Source: Lachnospiraceae bacterium
GTDB taxonomy: Bacteria > Bacillota > Clostridia > Lachnospirales > Lachnospiraceae
NCBI GenBank assembly: GCA_017620255.1
Contig: JAFZQU010000001.1
Coordinates: 62,001-126,000 of the forward strand
Reading direction: 5' to 3'
DNA length: 64,000 bases
The notes under the pieces: generated by a model
Told to the model about the DNA's origin: nothing
The model's input: only the letters and a program-made list of their open reading frames with translations
Database searches by the model: none
In this document: piece after piece, positions 51,876 through 61,029 of the stretch
Layout of the letters: every line of letters begins with the position of its first letter
Position numbering within the stretch: position 1 is the stretch's first letter
Position numbers and translations under genes: made by a program

Positions 51876-53192
51876 TCAGCTCTCCGGTGCGTTCTTGAAG
51901 CACAGGTTTGTGATGATGCCGAGGATCAGTGCACAGGCAACGGATGTGATGGTCACGGAACCGAAGTTCAGTACCATGCCGCCGATGCCGGCGATCAGGA
52001 TCACGGATACAACGAAGAGATTCTTGTTCTTGTTCAGGTCAACCACCTGGATCATCTTCAGACCGGATACTGCGATGAAGCCGTAAAGCGCTACGCAGAC
52101 GCCGCCCATGACACAGGAAGGGATCGTTGACAGGAATGTTACGAACGGAGCGATGAAGGAAGCGATGATCGCCATGATCGCTGTTGTCATGATCGTGATG
52201 ATCGAAGCGTTTCCGGAGATCGCAACACAGCCTACGGACTCACCGTAAGTGGTGTTCGGGCAGCCGCCGAAGAATGCGCCGACGATGGAGCCGATACCGT
52301 CACCGAGAAGTGTTCTGTGCAGACCGGGCTCTTCGAGCAGGTCTTTTTCAATGATCGAGGACAGGTTCTTGTGGTCGGCAATATGCTCCGCGAAAACAAC
52401 GAATGCAACGGGAACATAAGCAGCGGCAACCGTGCCGACATAGCCTGCGTCGATCGCGCCGGTTCCCTTGAAAGCCGTCAGGAACGTGAAATCGGGGATC
52501 AGCTGCATGCTTGCGAACTTGGAAAAATCAACTACCATCAGTGCATCGTTGCCGGTCGCATTGCCGATCAGCGTGAAGATCGTAGCTACGATATATCCAC
52601 AGCAGATCCCGATGATGAACGGGATCATGCGCATCATTTTCTTTCCGAATACTGCGCAGAACATGGTAACAAACAGGGTTACCAGACCGCAGATGATGCA
52701 GACATAGGGGGAAGTGGGAACGCTTCCGCCGGAATTGGTCAGGTCGCCGATGGCGTTGCCTGCGAGTGACAGTCCGATGATCGCAACCGTGGGTCCGATC
52801 ACGACAGCGGGCATCAGCTTATTGATCCAGCCTACACCGACCGTCTTAACGATCACGGCGATCAGTACATATACAAGACCTGCGAAGCAGGCACCGAGGA
52901 TCAGTCCTAAATATCCTGCCTCCATGGAAGCCGCCCCTCCGAAAGCAGCGAACATGGAGCCGATGAATGCAAAGGACGAGCCAAGGAATACCGGACTCTT
53001 AAATTTGGTAAATACGAGATAAACAAGTGTTCCGACGCCGGCACCGAACAGTGCGGCGGATGCAGACATGCCGTTTCCGATGATCGCGGGAACCGCAATG
53101 GTTGCGGCCAGGATCGCGAGCAGCTGCTGCAGAGCGAAGACAAGCGTCTGTCCGAAACGCGGCTTGTCATCAACCTGGTAAATTAATTTCAT
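51876..53192 (-). CDS. uraA: uracil permease (NCS2/UraA)
   Basis: 438 residues from the ATG at 53192 (GAGGAGGG just upstream; longer in-frame starts run through the promoter). The N-terminus MKLIYQVDDKPRFGQTLVFALQQLLAILAATIAVP is typical of UraA-type nucleobase:proton symporters, and FAEHIADHKNLSSI matches the substrate-binding helix containing the conserved Glu-His. Fourteen helices expected. The leader has an AT-rich hairpin with a T9 run (53228-53253). A xanthine-type specificity cannot be fully excluded. Confidence 0.9.
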   Translation of the reverse strand: MKLIYQVDDKPRFGQTLVFALQQLLAILAATIAVPAIIGNGMSASAALFGAGVGTLVYLVFTKFKSPVFLGSSFAFIGSMFAAFGGAASMEAGYLGLILGACFAGLVYVLIAVIVKTVGVGWINKLMPAVVIGPTVAIIGLSLAGNAIGDLTNSGGSVPTSPYVCIICGLVTLFVTMFCAVFGKKMMRMIPFIIGICCGYIVATIFTLIGNATGNDALMVVDFSKFASMQLIPDFTFLTAFKGTGAIDAGYVGTVAAAYVPVAFVVFAEHIADHKNLSSIIEKDLLEEPGLHRTLLGDGIGSIVGAFFGGCPNTTYGESVGCVAISGNASIITIMTTAIMAIIASFIAPFVTFLSTIPSCVMGGVCVALYGFIAVSGLKMIQVVDLNKNKNLFVVSVILIAGIGGMVLNFGSVTITSVACALILGIITNLCFKNAPES

Positions 53193-53227
53193 AGTCCCTC
53201 CTCTTCTCCAAACCAATGTATTTGGGC

Positions 53228-53253
53228 AAAAAAAAATAGTTGAGTCTATTTTT
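53228..53253 (-). promoter_or_regulatory. AT-rich hairpin plus T9 in uraA leader
   Basis: On the minus strand AAAAATAG and CTATTTTT form an 8-bp stem around ACTCAA, leading into nine T. It lies 36 bp before the uraA start. Possible attenuator. I do not recognise a PyrR-binding loop. Confidence 0.4.
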
Positions 53254-53312
53254 CTCACACAGAAATATACCATATATAGTGGTTGATTGTAAACAAGAAA
53301 ATATATTTGGTG

Positions 53313-53341
53313 TTGACAAATTATTTGCCGTTTTGTATACT
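53313..53341 (+). promoter_or_regulatory. promoter of the GntR-ABC operon
   Basis: TTGACA at 53313-53318, 17-bp spacer, TATACT at 53336-53341. The predicted start near 53348 lies inside the operator. Confidence 0.85.
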
Positions 53342-53342
53342 A

Positions 53343-53367
53343 TGTGTACTAGTTGTGATAGTACACA
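53343..53367 (+). promoter_or_regulatory. operator for the YtrA-type repressor
   Basis: TGTGTACTA (53343-53351) and TAGTACACA (53359-53367) are perfect 9-bp arms around a 7-nt centre, directly downstream of the -10. Position and symmetry fit autoregulation by the GntR protein encoded next. Confidence 0.8.
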
Positions 53368-53410
53368 CGAAACGCCTAGCGTTTGATGATATTTTTTGAA
53401 AGGAGACGGC

Positions 53411-53839
53411 ATGATACAGATCAATTATCAGGACAAGCGGCCGATCTATGAACAGGTCGTGGAACGCTTCCGGCAGCTGATCGTAAAAGGTGTCCTGTCA
53501 GAGGATGACAAGATCCCGTCGGTCAGAAATCTGGCGATCGATCTGTCCATTAATCCGAACACGATCCAAAAGGCCTATCAGGAACTGGAACGCCTCGGCT
53601 TTATCTACACGGTCAAGGGACGCGGCAACTTTGTGTGCGGCAGGGACAGATGGATGGAAGATGAAACGACGGAAGTGCTGCAGCAGCTGAAGACCTGCGT
53701 ACACGAACTGATCTCGCTCGGGATGCAGGGTGATGGGATCGTGGATACCGTGCGGACGGAAGTGAAGAAGTGCGCAAACGGGAAAGACGACGCAGCCGCT
53801 GCAGGTGATTATAATAGGAAGGGGAGTGATGCGACATGA
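53411..53839 (+). CDS. GntR-family regulator, YtrA subfamily
   Basis: 142 residues from the ATG at 53411 (AAGGAG upstream). The N-terminal winged helix reads PIYEQVVERFRQLIVKGVLSEDDKIPSVRNLAIDLSINPNTIQKAYQELERLGFIYTVKGRGNFV. The short helical C-terminus without a ligand domain marks the YtrA subfamily, which controls ABC transporter operons. It overlaps the ATPase gene by ATGA. The palindrome at 53343-53367 is its probable operator. Confidence 0.93.
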   Translation: MIQINYQDKRPIYEQVVERFRQLIVKGVLSEDDKIPSVRNLAIDLSINPNTIQKAYQELERLGFIYTVKGRGNFVCGRDRWMEDETTEVLQQLKTCVHELISLGMQGDGIVDTVRTEVKKCANGKDDAAAAGDYNRKGSDAT

Positions 53840-54738
53840 TAGAGATCAGAAATGTCAGTAAGAATTACGACCGGATCGAGGCAGTCAAAGGGATCACGGC
53901 TTCGATGGAAGAAGGCAACGTATTTGGTCTGGTCGGTACGAACGGGGCAGGAAAAAGTACCCTGTTAAGAATGATAGCAGGCGTTATCAAACCGGATGCG
54001 GGAGAGATCCTGATAGACGGAGAGAACGTATATGAGAACGAAAGCGCAAAACGCAATCTGTTCTATATCTCGGATGAACAGTTCTTTTTCCCGGCGGCGA
54101 CCCCGGAAACCATGCGGAGATTCTACGCCGGTGTATATGAGAATTTCGATAACGAGCGTTATGCAGATCTGATGGGAAAATTCAACCTGCGCACGGACCG
54201 CAAGATCATGACTTTTTCCAAAGGCATGAAGAAACAGTTGTCCGTGATCCTCGGCATCTGTGCCAACACGAAATATCTGCTCTGTGATGAAACCTTTGAC
54301 GGACTGGATCCGGTGATGCGTCAGGCAGTGAAACGGCTTTTCGCGGCGGATATGGAAGACCGCAACATGACGCCGGTCATTGCTTCCCACAATCTGCGGG
54401 AACTGGAAGACATCTGCGATCACGTGGGACTGCTGCATCAGGGCGGCATCCTCTTCTCAAGAGACATGGATGACATGAAACTGAACATCCACAAAGTACA
54501 GTGTGTATTTAAGGAAGAGAGTGACCGTGAGAAATTTGAATCTGCCCTGCAGTTCCTGACAAAAGAGCAGAGAGGCTCGCTCTACACTTACACGGTTCGC
54601 GGCACGCAGGAACAGCTGGACACCCTGCTTGCAGGCGCGGACATGATCTTTGCGGAGATCCTTCCGCTTTCCCTGGAAGAGATCTTTATCAGTGAAACGG
54701 AGGTGGTCGGATATGACATCAAAGACATTATGGAGTAA
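53836..54738 (+). CDS. ABC transporter ATP-binding protein
   Basis: 300 residues. Walker A is GTNGAGKST (about 34-42), the signature motif is a variant FSKGMKKQ, Walker B is YLLCDETFDGLD, and the switch histidine is in ASHNLRELE. It resembles the YtrB/BcrA group that pairs with ABC-2-type permeases in cell-envelope or peptide-resistance systems. It overlaps the regulator by 4 bp and the permease by 26 bp, so the three proteins are made together. Confidence 0.93.
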   Translation: MIEIRNVSKNYDRIEAVKGITASMEEGNVFGLVGTNGAGKSTLLRMIAGVIKPDAGEILIDGENVYENESAKRNLFYISDEQFFFPAATPETMRRFYAGVYENFDNERYADLMGKFNLRTDRKIMTFSKGMKKQLSVILGICANTKYLLCDETFDGLDPVMRQAVKRLFAADMEDRNMTPVIASHNLRELEDICDHVGLLHQGGILFSRDMDDMKLNIHKVQCVFKEESDREKFESALQFLTKEQRGSLYTYTVRGTQEQLDTLLAGADMIFAEILPLSLEEIFISETEVVGYDIKDIME

Positions 54739-56818
54739 TCTGCAAAAGATCGAATGCAGACACAGGCTTTCGATGTATATCTGCTGGTTTGTTGCCATGC
54801 TCTTTCTGCCGGTCACGCTTTTGATGACGATCGACGGCATGGAACTGAACGGCTATATGATCAGGGAAGAACTGGCGGAAAATCTTGCCATGTATTTGGA
54901 TAACGGCGGCCTTGGCGCAAACGGGGTCATGGCTGTCACGCTGGGGCTTGCAACGGCGTTCTTCTGTTACTACTATGTATTCGGAAGACCGATGCTGGAT
55001 CTCTACCACAGTATACCGGTGCGCCGGGAGAAACTGTTCTTTATCAAATATCTGTCAGGCCTGGTGCCTTCCGTTCTGTTCCTGCTCGTGTCGACCCTGT
55101 TATCCTTTGCGACGCTGGCGGTAAAAGGTTATCTGGCTCCTGTCGTGCTGCATTCCTTCTGGATCGCCGCGACAAAGAACCTGGTCGCTTTTGTGATCGC
55201 ATTCAATCTGGCGATCATCGCGATCATGCTGACAGGCAACCTGGTCTGCGCCGTGTTAGGCTCGGCCGTACTGAGCCTGTTTGCGACTTTTGCAACGGAG
55301 CTGGTAGAACTTTACCACAGCAACTGTTTCCAGACCTACTGGGAGCTTGGCGGAACGGATACGCTGCTCTACATGCTCTTTAACCCGTTCTCGCTGGCCG
55401 GTTTTGACACGGAAACGGACCGTATCGTGCTGCGCTTTATCCTGCTCCTGCTCGAAGCTGCGGTCTTTGGCGCGATCGGACTGCTCCTCTATCTGAAGAG
55501 ACCGTCCGAGAGTGTGGGAAAAGCAGTCTGCTACAAAATTGCCAAACCGTTCATCCGTATCCCGCTCGTGATCATGGCAGCGCTTGGCGGAGGCCTCTAT
55601 GTGGCTTTCATGTTCAACAGCCTTCCGGCCATCTGGTACTGGGCAGCCTTTCTGCTTATCGGACTGCTGGCACATGTGATACTGGAGATCTTCCTCGAAC
55701 AGGATGCAAGGGGCATTTACAGACACCCGATCCAGCTCGTCGCTTCGCTTGCGGTTGCTGCCGTGATCGCCGTGATCTTCCAGTACGATCTGCTCGGATA
55801 TGACCGGTATTTACCGAAAGAAGCGGATATTCAGAGCGTTTCCGTCCGCTTATCCGGTATAGAGAGCGAACTGGCTCATTTTGAACCGAATGAAAAGGGT
55901 GAATGGGATTACGCGGATTATGAAGCGATCCTTGATGATGTGCAGATCGCGGATCATGCAGCTGTGATGGATCTGGCAGGTGCGGGCATTGCCGCCCTGG
56001 ATCCGGAGCGTTCCGCGATAGCCAGAAGACAGAATTCCATGCAGAATGTGGATGTCCCGGAAAAAGAACCCTTATACTACGTGATCAAATACACGCTGCG
56101 ATCCGGAAGGGAAGTCTACCGGTCCTATACGGCTGATTTTGACGGACTCTACGATGCCTCGGAGCGCATTTACGAAGATCCCGCCTACAGGGATTATCTC
56201 TACCAGATCGATGATTTTGTTAACGAGGACCTGCTTGGGATCATTTCCGCAAGGACCTGGGACGATATGCAGGCGTTCGACAATTCGCAGATCGACGTCA
56301 AAGCCTTCCTGAAGGCGTATGAAGCCGACCTTGCAAAGAGAAAACTCGCGGATCTTGCACAGATCCCGCTCCTGCGCCTGTCCTCATACGATCCGGTGAC
56401 CTACTGCGATTACCTGAACGGCTACTATATCTACGCATCGGACACGATGACCATCGCCTACCTGCAGAGTGCGGGCTTTGATACGGATGCCTTTGCTTTC
56501 AGGCTGGATCCGGAGGCGATCGAACAGATCATTGTGCATGATTACAGCCAGCCGGCGGATCTGTATGCCGGCGACATGAAATTCGCTTATACAGACAGCA
56601 TGGCTTATTCGGATGAAAACATGGTCTGCTACACGCGGGAAGACGATGCGGAAACGATCGCAAGGATCGCGGAAGTGATGGTTCCGCAGAGTTTCTCCTA
56701 TAATAACAGTGTTCTGCACCCGATGCAGCCGCAGATCGACCTGGAGGTAACTTACTCCGGGGATATGAATAACGGCATCGTCAGCTATTTCTCACTGCCT
56801 TACGGCTGCACCTACTGA
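54713..56818 (+). CDS. ABC transporter permease with large C-terminal domain
   Basis: 701 residues from the ATG at 54713 (GGAGGT 8 nt upstream). About ten membrane helices lie in residues 20-385. The remaining 315 residues (from YDRYLPKEADIQSVSVRLSG) are soluble and probably extracellular, with no recognised family. The permease half resembles YtrC/YtrD or bacitracin-type exporters. The large outer domain may bind substrate or wall components. It is the last gene of the operon, followed by a terminator. Confidence 0.87.
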   Translation: MTSKTLWSNLQKIECRHRLSMYICWFVAMLFLPVTLLMTIDGMELNGYMIREELAENLAMYLDNGGLGANGVMAVTLGLATAFFCYYYVFGRPMLDLYHSIPVRREKLFFIKYLSGLVPSVLFLLVSTLLSFATLAVKGYLAPVVLHSFWIAATKNLVAFVIAFNLAIIAIMLTGNLVCAVLGSAVLSLFATFATELVELYHSNCFQTYWELGGTDTLLYMLFNPFSLAGFDTETDRIVLRFILLLLEAAVFGAIGLLLYLKRPSESVGKAVCYKIAKPFIRIPLVIMAALGGGLYVAFMFNSLPAIWYWAAFLLIGLLAHVILEIFLEQDARGIYRHPIQLVASLAVAAVIAVIFQYDLLGYDRYLPKEADIQSVSVRLSGIESELAHFEPNEKGEWDYADYEAILDDVQIADHAAVMDLAGAGIAALDPERSAIARRQNSMQNVDVPEKEPLYYVIKYTLRSGREVYRSYTADFDGLYDASERIYEDPAYRDYLYQIDDFVNEDLLGIISARTWDDMQAFDNSQIDVKAFLKAYEADLAKRKLADLAQIPLLRLSSYDPVTYCDYLNGYYIYASDTMTIAYLQSAGFDTDAFAFRLDPEAIEQIIVHDYSQPADLYAGDMKFAYTDSMAYSDENMVCYTREDDAETIARIAEVMVPQSFSYNNSVLHPMQPQIDLEVTYSGDMNNGIVSYFSLPYGCTY

Positions 56819-56859
56819 TGAAATGATTCTTGTGCAGAAATGATCGGATATGTTACTAT

Positions 56860-56890
56860 GAAACGGTGATCTGTATCACCGTTTCTTTTT
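56860..56890 (+). terminator. terminator of the GntR-ABC operon
   Basis: GAAACGGTGAT and ATCACCGTTTC form a perfect 11-bp stem around CTGT, followed by five T. Confidence 0.92.
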
Positions 56891-56942
56891 GCCCTTTTTG
56901 GATGTCGGAGAGGGCACAGGACACCGGAAAAAGAGGATAGAT

Positions 56943-57809
56943 ATGAAAATCACCGATATTTACGCACAAAAACGCAACAAAGTCATTTCCTTTGAGATCT
57001 TCCCGCCCAAGAAAGACGAGGAACTCATGCATATTGACGACACACTGGAGATCCTGTCCGAATGCAGACCTGATTATATCAGCGTCACCTTCGGTGCGGG
57101 CGGCAGTTCCAACAACAATAAGACGATCGAGATCGCAAGAAAAATAAAGGAAACCTACCATATCGAGCCGGTCGTGCATCTGACGGGCATGTGCTATGAC
57201 AAGGCAGAGATCGATGCCTTTGCAAAGGCGATCGAGGACGCGGGGATCGAGAATATCATGGCCCTGCGCGGGGATGAGAATCCGAACGCACAGCCAAAGG
57301 GCGTATTTCCGCATGCGAGCGACCTGATCGCGTATCTGAAGGAACAGTATGATTTCTGCATCAGCGGGGCCTGCTATCCGGAGATCCACCCGGATTCAAA
57401 GGACCGTGTCAGCGAGATCCGGAATCTGAAAACAAAAGTGGATGCAGGCGCACAGGTCCTGTTATCCCAGCTCTTTTTCGACAATGAAGCGTTCTACCGT
57501 TTTAGGGAGGACTGCGCGATCGCAGGGATCGATGTGCCTTTGACACCCGGGATCATGCCCGTGACAAAGGGCGCCCAGATCAAGCGCATGGTCGAACTGT
57601 GCGGTGCGACGCTGCCCGAACGCTACGAGCGGATCATCCGCCGGTTTGAGAACGACCCGGATGCGCTCTTTGACGCCGGAATGGCCTACTGTGTCAGCCA
57701 GATCATCGATCTTCTGGCCAACGACACCGACGGCATCCATATTTACACGATGAATAACACAAAGATCGCACGGACGATCTGTGACAGTATCCGGAATATC
57801 GTCCGTTAG
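56943..57809 (+). CDS. metF: 5,10-methylenetetrahydrofolate reductase
   Basis: 288 residues from the ATG at 56943 (AGAGGA upstream). A TIM-barrel flavoenzyme reducing methylene-THF to methyl-THF, the methyl donor for MetH. Signatures: VISFEIFPPKKDEE (with the catalytic Glu), SVTFGAGGSSNNN, HLTGMCYD, NIMALRGDEN, SGACYPEIHPDS, QLFFDNEAFYRF and PGIMPV. It leads the methionine cluster. The 124 bp upstream hold the preceding terminator and no SAM or cobalamin riboswitch that I can recognise. Confidence 0.96.
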   Translation: MKITDIYAQKRNKVISFEIFPPKKDEELMHIDDTLEILSECRPDYISVTFGAGGSSNNNKTIEIARKIKETYHIEPVVHLTGMCYDKAEIDAFAKAIEDAGIENIMALRGDENPNAQPKGVFPHASDLIAYLKEQYDFCISGACYPEIHPDSKDRVSEIRNLKTKVDAGAQVLLSQLFFDNEAFYRFREDCAIAGIDVPLTPGIMPVTKGAQIKRMVELCGATLPERYERIIRRFENDPDALFDAGMAYCVSQIIDLLANDTDGIHIYTMNNTKIARTICDSIRNIVR

Positions 57810-57821
57810 GTGATAATACAT

Positions 57822-58508
57822 ATGCAAAAGACAGATGAGCAACTGATGCGTAGGAGGACCCTTTCCTATCTGGGCGACCATAAGATGGAAGGGGCTCTTG
57901 TTCTGTCAGAAGAGATCGAACGCTGCTTCGCAGAACTGCAGGCAGAAGCACGCTTTATGGCCTGTTATGAAAAGTATGCGCTTGATTTTGACGAAGAAGG
58001 ATATCCCGTGATCAGGGAATGCAGCGACCTGACGTTTCAGTCAGAGGACCTTCGCTCGATCTTTGCAGGCTGCAAGAGCGTCTGTGTGCTTGCTTCCACG
58101 CTGGGGATCGAATTTGAGCGGTACAGCAAGCGTGTGATGTCCATGGATATGAGCCATGGCGTGGTGCTGGATGCGGCGGCCTCGGCCTATCTGGAAGGCA
58201 TGACGGACGCTTACGAGGCAGATCTTGCGCTTGGCGCGCATACGATCCGCTTTGCACCCGGCTACGGGGACCTGGACCTGTCCTACAATGCGGTCCTGCT
58301 GCGCGCGATCAACGCAGACAAGCGCATCGGGATCTCACATACGGGCGGTGGGCTGTTTCTTCCGCAAAAATCAATGCTCGGGCTGATCGGCATCGGCGGG
58401 GAGGACGGTTTTACGGCCGATCGCTGCAAAAACTGCAGAAAACGCGATGATTGCGGATTCCGCAAGGCAGGCAGGACCTGCTATCAGCGCGATGAGGATA
58501 CAAAATGA
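57822..58508 (+). CDS. stand-alone MetH reactivation domain protein
   Basis: 228 residues from the ATG at 57822, with AGGTG 9 nt upstream (a GTG at 57810 is possible). It corresponds to the C-terminal Met_synt_B12 (SAM-binding, AdoMet-dependent reactivation) domain of MetH, with RFAPGYGDLDLS and the cysteine-rich tail CKNCRKRDDCGFRKAGRTC. In E. coli this is fused to MetH. Here it is separate and overlaps metH by ATGA. It should remethylate oxidised cob(II)alamin on MetH using SAM and a reductant. Confidence 0.92.
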   Translation: MQKTDEQLMRRRTLSYLGDHKMEGALVLSEEIERCFAELQAEARFMACYEKYALDFDEEGYPVIRECSDLTFQSEDLRSIFAGCKSVCVLASTLGIEFERYSKRVMSMDMSHGVVLDAAASAYLEGMTDAYEADLALGAHTIRFAPGYGDLDLSYNAVLLRAINADKRIGISHTGGGLFLPQKSMLGLIGIGGEDGFTADRCKNCRKRDDCGFRKAGRTCYQRDEDTK

Positions 58509-60952
58509 GCAATAACGGGAAAGACAAATTAAGGGAACGGTTAAACCGCGATCTTCTGCTGTTTGACGGCGGAATGGGTACGCAACTGCAGAATGCAGGC
58601 CTGAAAGCGGGACAGATCCCTGAGGAACTGAATATCACGAACCCGGATCTGATCACGGACGTACACCGGAGATACCTGGAAGCGGGCGCGGATTTCATCA
58701 CACTCAACACCTTCGGCTGCAACAGGCTGAAGATGGCAGATGCGCGGTTTTCCGTATCAGAGATGATCTCTGCCGCCATTGAGAATGCAAGGCGCGCGCA
58801 GAAGATCTGCAACAGGGAAGAGGACAGCTATATCGTTCTGGACGTCGGACCCATCGGGACCATGTTAAAACCGCTCGGCACGCTGCCGTTTGACGAAGCC
58901 TGCGAGATCATTGCCGAGCAGATCACGGCAGCAGGAGATAAGGTGGATGCGATCCTGTTTGAGACCATGACGGACGTCTATGAGGTGAAAGCAGGGATCC
59001 TGACGGCAAGAGAGCATACGGATGTACCCGTCTTTACGACGATGACATTTGATGAGTCCGGACGGACGCTGACAGGTACGAATGTGGAGACATTCGTCAA
59101 TATCGTGGAAAGCCTGGGCGTTGACATGCTTGGCGTCAACTGTTCCCTGGGACCTAAAGAACTGGAGCCGATCATCGAAGATCTGCTGCAGTATGCGCAT
59201 ATTCCCGTGATGGCGCAGCCCAACGCGGGGCTGCCGAACTTCCGGCACGGAGAGACCGTTTATGAACTGACGCCTGATGCATTTGCAGCCGATCTGATCC
59301 CGTTCATGGAAAACGGGCTTGCGGCCTGCGGCGGCTGCTGCGGGACGACGCCTGATTTTATAAAAGAACTGTATGCGCACCGGCCGGGGAGCGTGAAACC
59401 GCGTCAAAATCCGTATATCACCAAAGTTTCCTCGCCCACGCGGACCGTCCGCTTTGACGGGCATGTCATTGTCTGCGGCGAGCGCCTAAATCCGACCGGG
59501 AAAAAGAAAATGCAGAAGGCTCTGCTTGAAAACCGCCTGGATGAGGTGATCGCGGAAGGCATCCGGCAGGAAGACGCCGGGGCGGAAGTGCTCGATGTGA
59601 ACGTGGGCCTGCCCGGGATCGACGAAGCAAAGATGATGGAAAAGCTCGTCCCGATGCTGCAGGAAGTGATCAGCCTGCCGTTGCAGCTGGATTCCTCCTC
59701 TGCGGAAGCACTCGAGAAAGCCTGCAGGATCTACAACGGACGTCCGCTGATCAACTCGGTGAACGCAAAGCCCGCGGTGATGGAAGCGGTGCTGCCGATC
59801 GTGAAGAAATACGGCGGCGTGGTCATCGCCCTGACACTGGAAGAAGAGATCCCGCTGTTGGCTGAAGAACGTGTTGCCCTTGCAAAACGCATCATTGACC
59901 GTGCCGGTCAGGAAGGGATCCGCAGGGAAGATGTGATCGTGGACTGCCTGACACTGACGGCAAGCGCCCAGCAGAAGGAAGTGGCGGAAACACTGAAGGC
60001 GGTGCGTACTGTCCGTGAGATGGGCCACCAGACGGTGCTTGGCGTTTCAAACGTGTCGTTTGGCCTGCCGTACCGGGCGCTGTTAAACAGAACATTCCTG
60101 TCCATGGCGATCGACGCGGGACTGACGCTGCCGATCATGAATCCGCTGGATACGCAGATGATGGGCTGTGTGGATGCGGCAAATCTGCTGCTGAATTACG
60201 ATAAAGATAGCACCTGTTATATAAATAAATACGCAAATGCCACAGATGCGGGCGTCTCGACGACCGATGCGGTCAATTCCGGGGCCGGATCTGCCGGAAA
60301 CGGCGGTTCTGCGGGCAATGCAGCCGGTGCGGAAGCCACTGCCTTTGATCTTTCCTACATTATCCGCCGCGGTATGAAAAACGAAGCATCTGCAGCAACC
60401 GCAAAGGCACTCGAGAGCACGGATGCCATGACACTGATCAATGATGTCATGATCCCGACGCTCGATCAGGTAGGCAGGGACTATGAGAACGGAAAGATCT
60501 TCCTGCCGCAGCTCATTCAGGCCGCGGAAACTACAAAGATCGCCTTTGAAGTGGTACAGGAAACCTTTACGGCTTCGGATGACAAGAAAGGGCCCGTGAT
60601 CATCTGCACGGTGGAAGGAGATATTCACGACATCGGCAAGAATATCGTGAAAGTCGTGCTGGAGAGTTACGGTTACGATATGATCGATCTCGGAAAAGAC
60701 GTCAAAGTGGATGAAGTCGTTGAAGCCTGCAAAAAGATCGGACCAAAGGCCATCGGCTTATCGGCCCTGATGACGACAACGGTCGTCAATATGCAGAAAA
60801 CCATAGATGCACTGCATGCGGCGGGGATCAGCGTACCCGTCTTTGTCGGCGGAGCCGTGCTGACGCAGGAGATCGCCGATGAGATCGGCGCGGACTACTA
60901 CGCCGCAGACGCCATGGGCACCGTACGGCTGCTTGACGGGATCATCGTATAG
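58505..60952 (+). CDS. metH: cobalamin-dependent methionine synthase, short form
   Basis: 815 residues. Homocysteine-binding barrel (1-300; zinc cysteines in GVNCSLG and GGCCGTTPDFI), pterin-binding barrel (about 310-575; GERLNPTGKKK, DVNVGLPGID), B12 cap and Rossmann cobalamin domain (about 617-815; DIHDIGKNIV with ligand H708). It lacks the reactivation domain, which is the preceding gene. An unusual Gly/Ala/Ser-rich linker (about 577-612) joins the pterin and cobalamin modules. It transfers methyl from methyl-THF to homocysteine via cobalamin. Confidence 0.96.
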   Translation: MSNNGKDKLRERLNRDLLLFDGGMGTQLQNAGLKAGQIPEELNITNPDLITDVHRRYLEAGADFITLNTFGCNRLKMADARFSVSEMISAAIENARRAQKICNREEDSYIVLDVGPIGTMLKPLGTLPFDEACEIIAEQITAAGDKVDAILFETMTDVYEVKAGILTAREHTDVPVFTTMTFDESGRTLTGTNVETFVNIVESLGVDMLGVNCSLGPKELEPIIEDLLQYAHIPVMAQPNAGLPNFRHGETVYELTPDAFAADLIPFMENGLAACGGCCGTTPDFIKELYAHRPGSVKPRQNPYITKVSSPTRTVRFDGHVIVCGERLNPTGKKKMQKALLENRLDEVIAEGIRQEDAGAEVLDVNVGLPGIDEAKMMEKLVPMLQEVISLPLQLDSSSAEALEKACRIYNGRPLINSVNAKPAVMEAVLPIVKKYGGVVIALTLEEEIPLLAEERVALAKRIIDRAGQEGIRREDVIVDCLTLTASAQQKEVAETLKAVRTVREMGHQTVLGVSNVSFGLPYRALLNRTFLSMAIDAGLTLPIMNPLDTQMMGCVDAANLLLNYDKDSTCYINKYANATDAGVSTTDAVNSGAGSAGNGGSAGNAAGAEATAFDLSYIIRRGMKNEASAATAKALESTDAMTLINDVMIPTLDQVGRDYENGKIFLPQLIQAAETTKIAFEVVQETFTASDDKKGPVIICTVEGDIHDIGKNIVKVVLESYGYDMIDLGKDVKVDEVVEACKKIGPKAIGLSALMTTTVVNMQKTIDALHAAGISVPVFVGGAVLTQEIADEIGADYYAADAMGTVRLLDGIIV

Positions 60953-60975
60953 CGCTTCCCCGGTGGGAATATCGT

Positions 60976-61010
60976 AAAAAAACCGCACCGTAAATGGTGC
61001 GGTTTCCTTT
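60976..61010. terminator. bidirectional terminator, metH / symporter
   Basis: AAACCGCACC and GGTGCGGTTT form a 10-bp stem around GTAAAT. The minus strand ends in a run of seven T and the plus strand in CCTTTT. Confidence 0.88.
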
Positions 61011-61029
61011 TGGGAAGAAAGAATTGTTA

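Noticed and set aside
56819-56942. SAM or cobalamin riboswitch before metF
   Set aside because: The only strong structure is the 11-bp terminator of the upstream operon. None of the conserved riboswitch core sequences are present.
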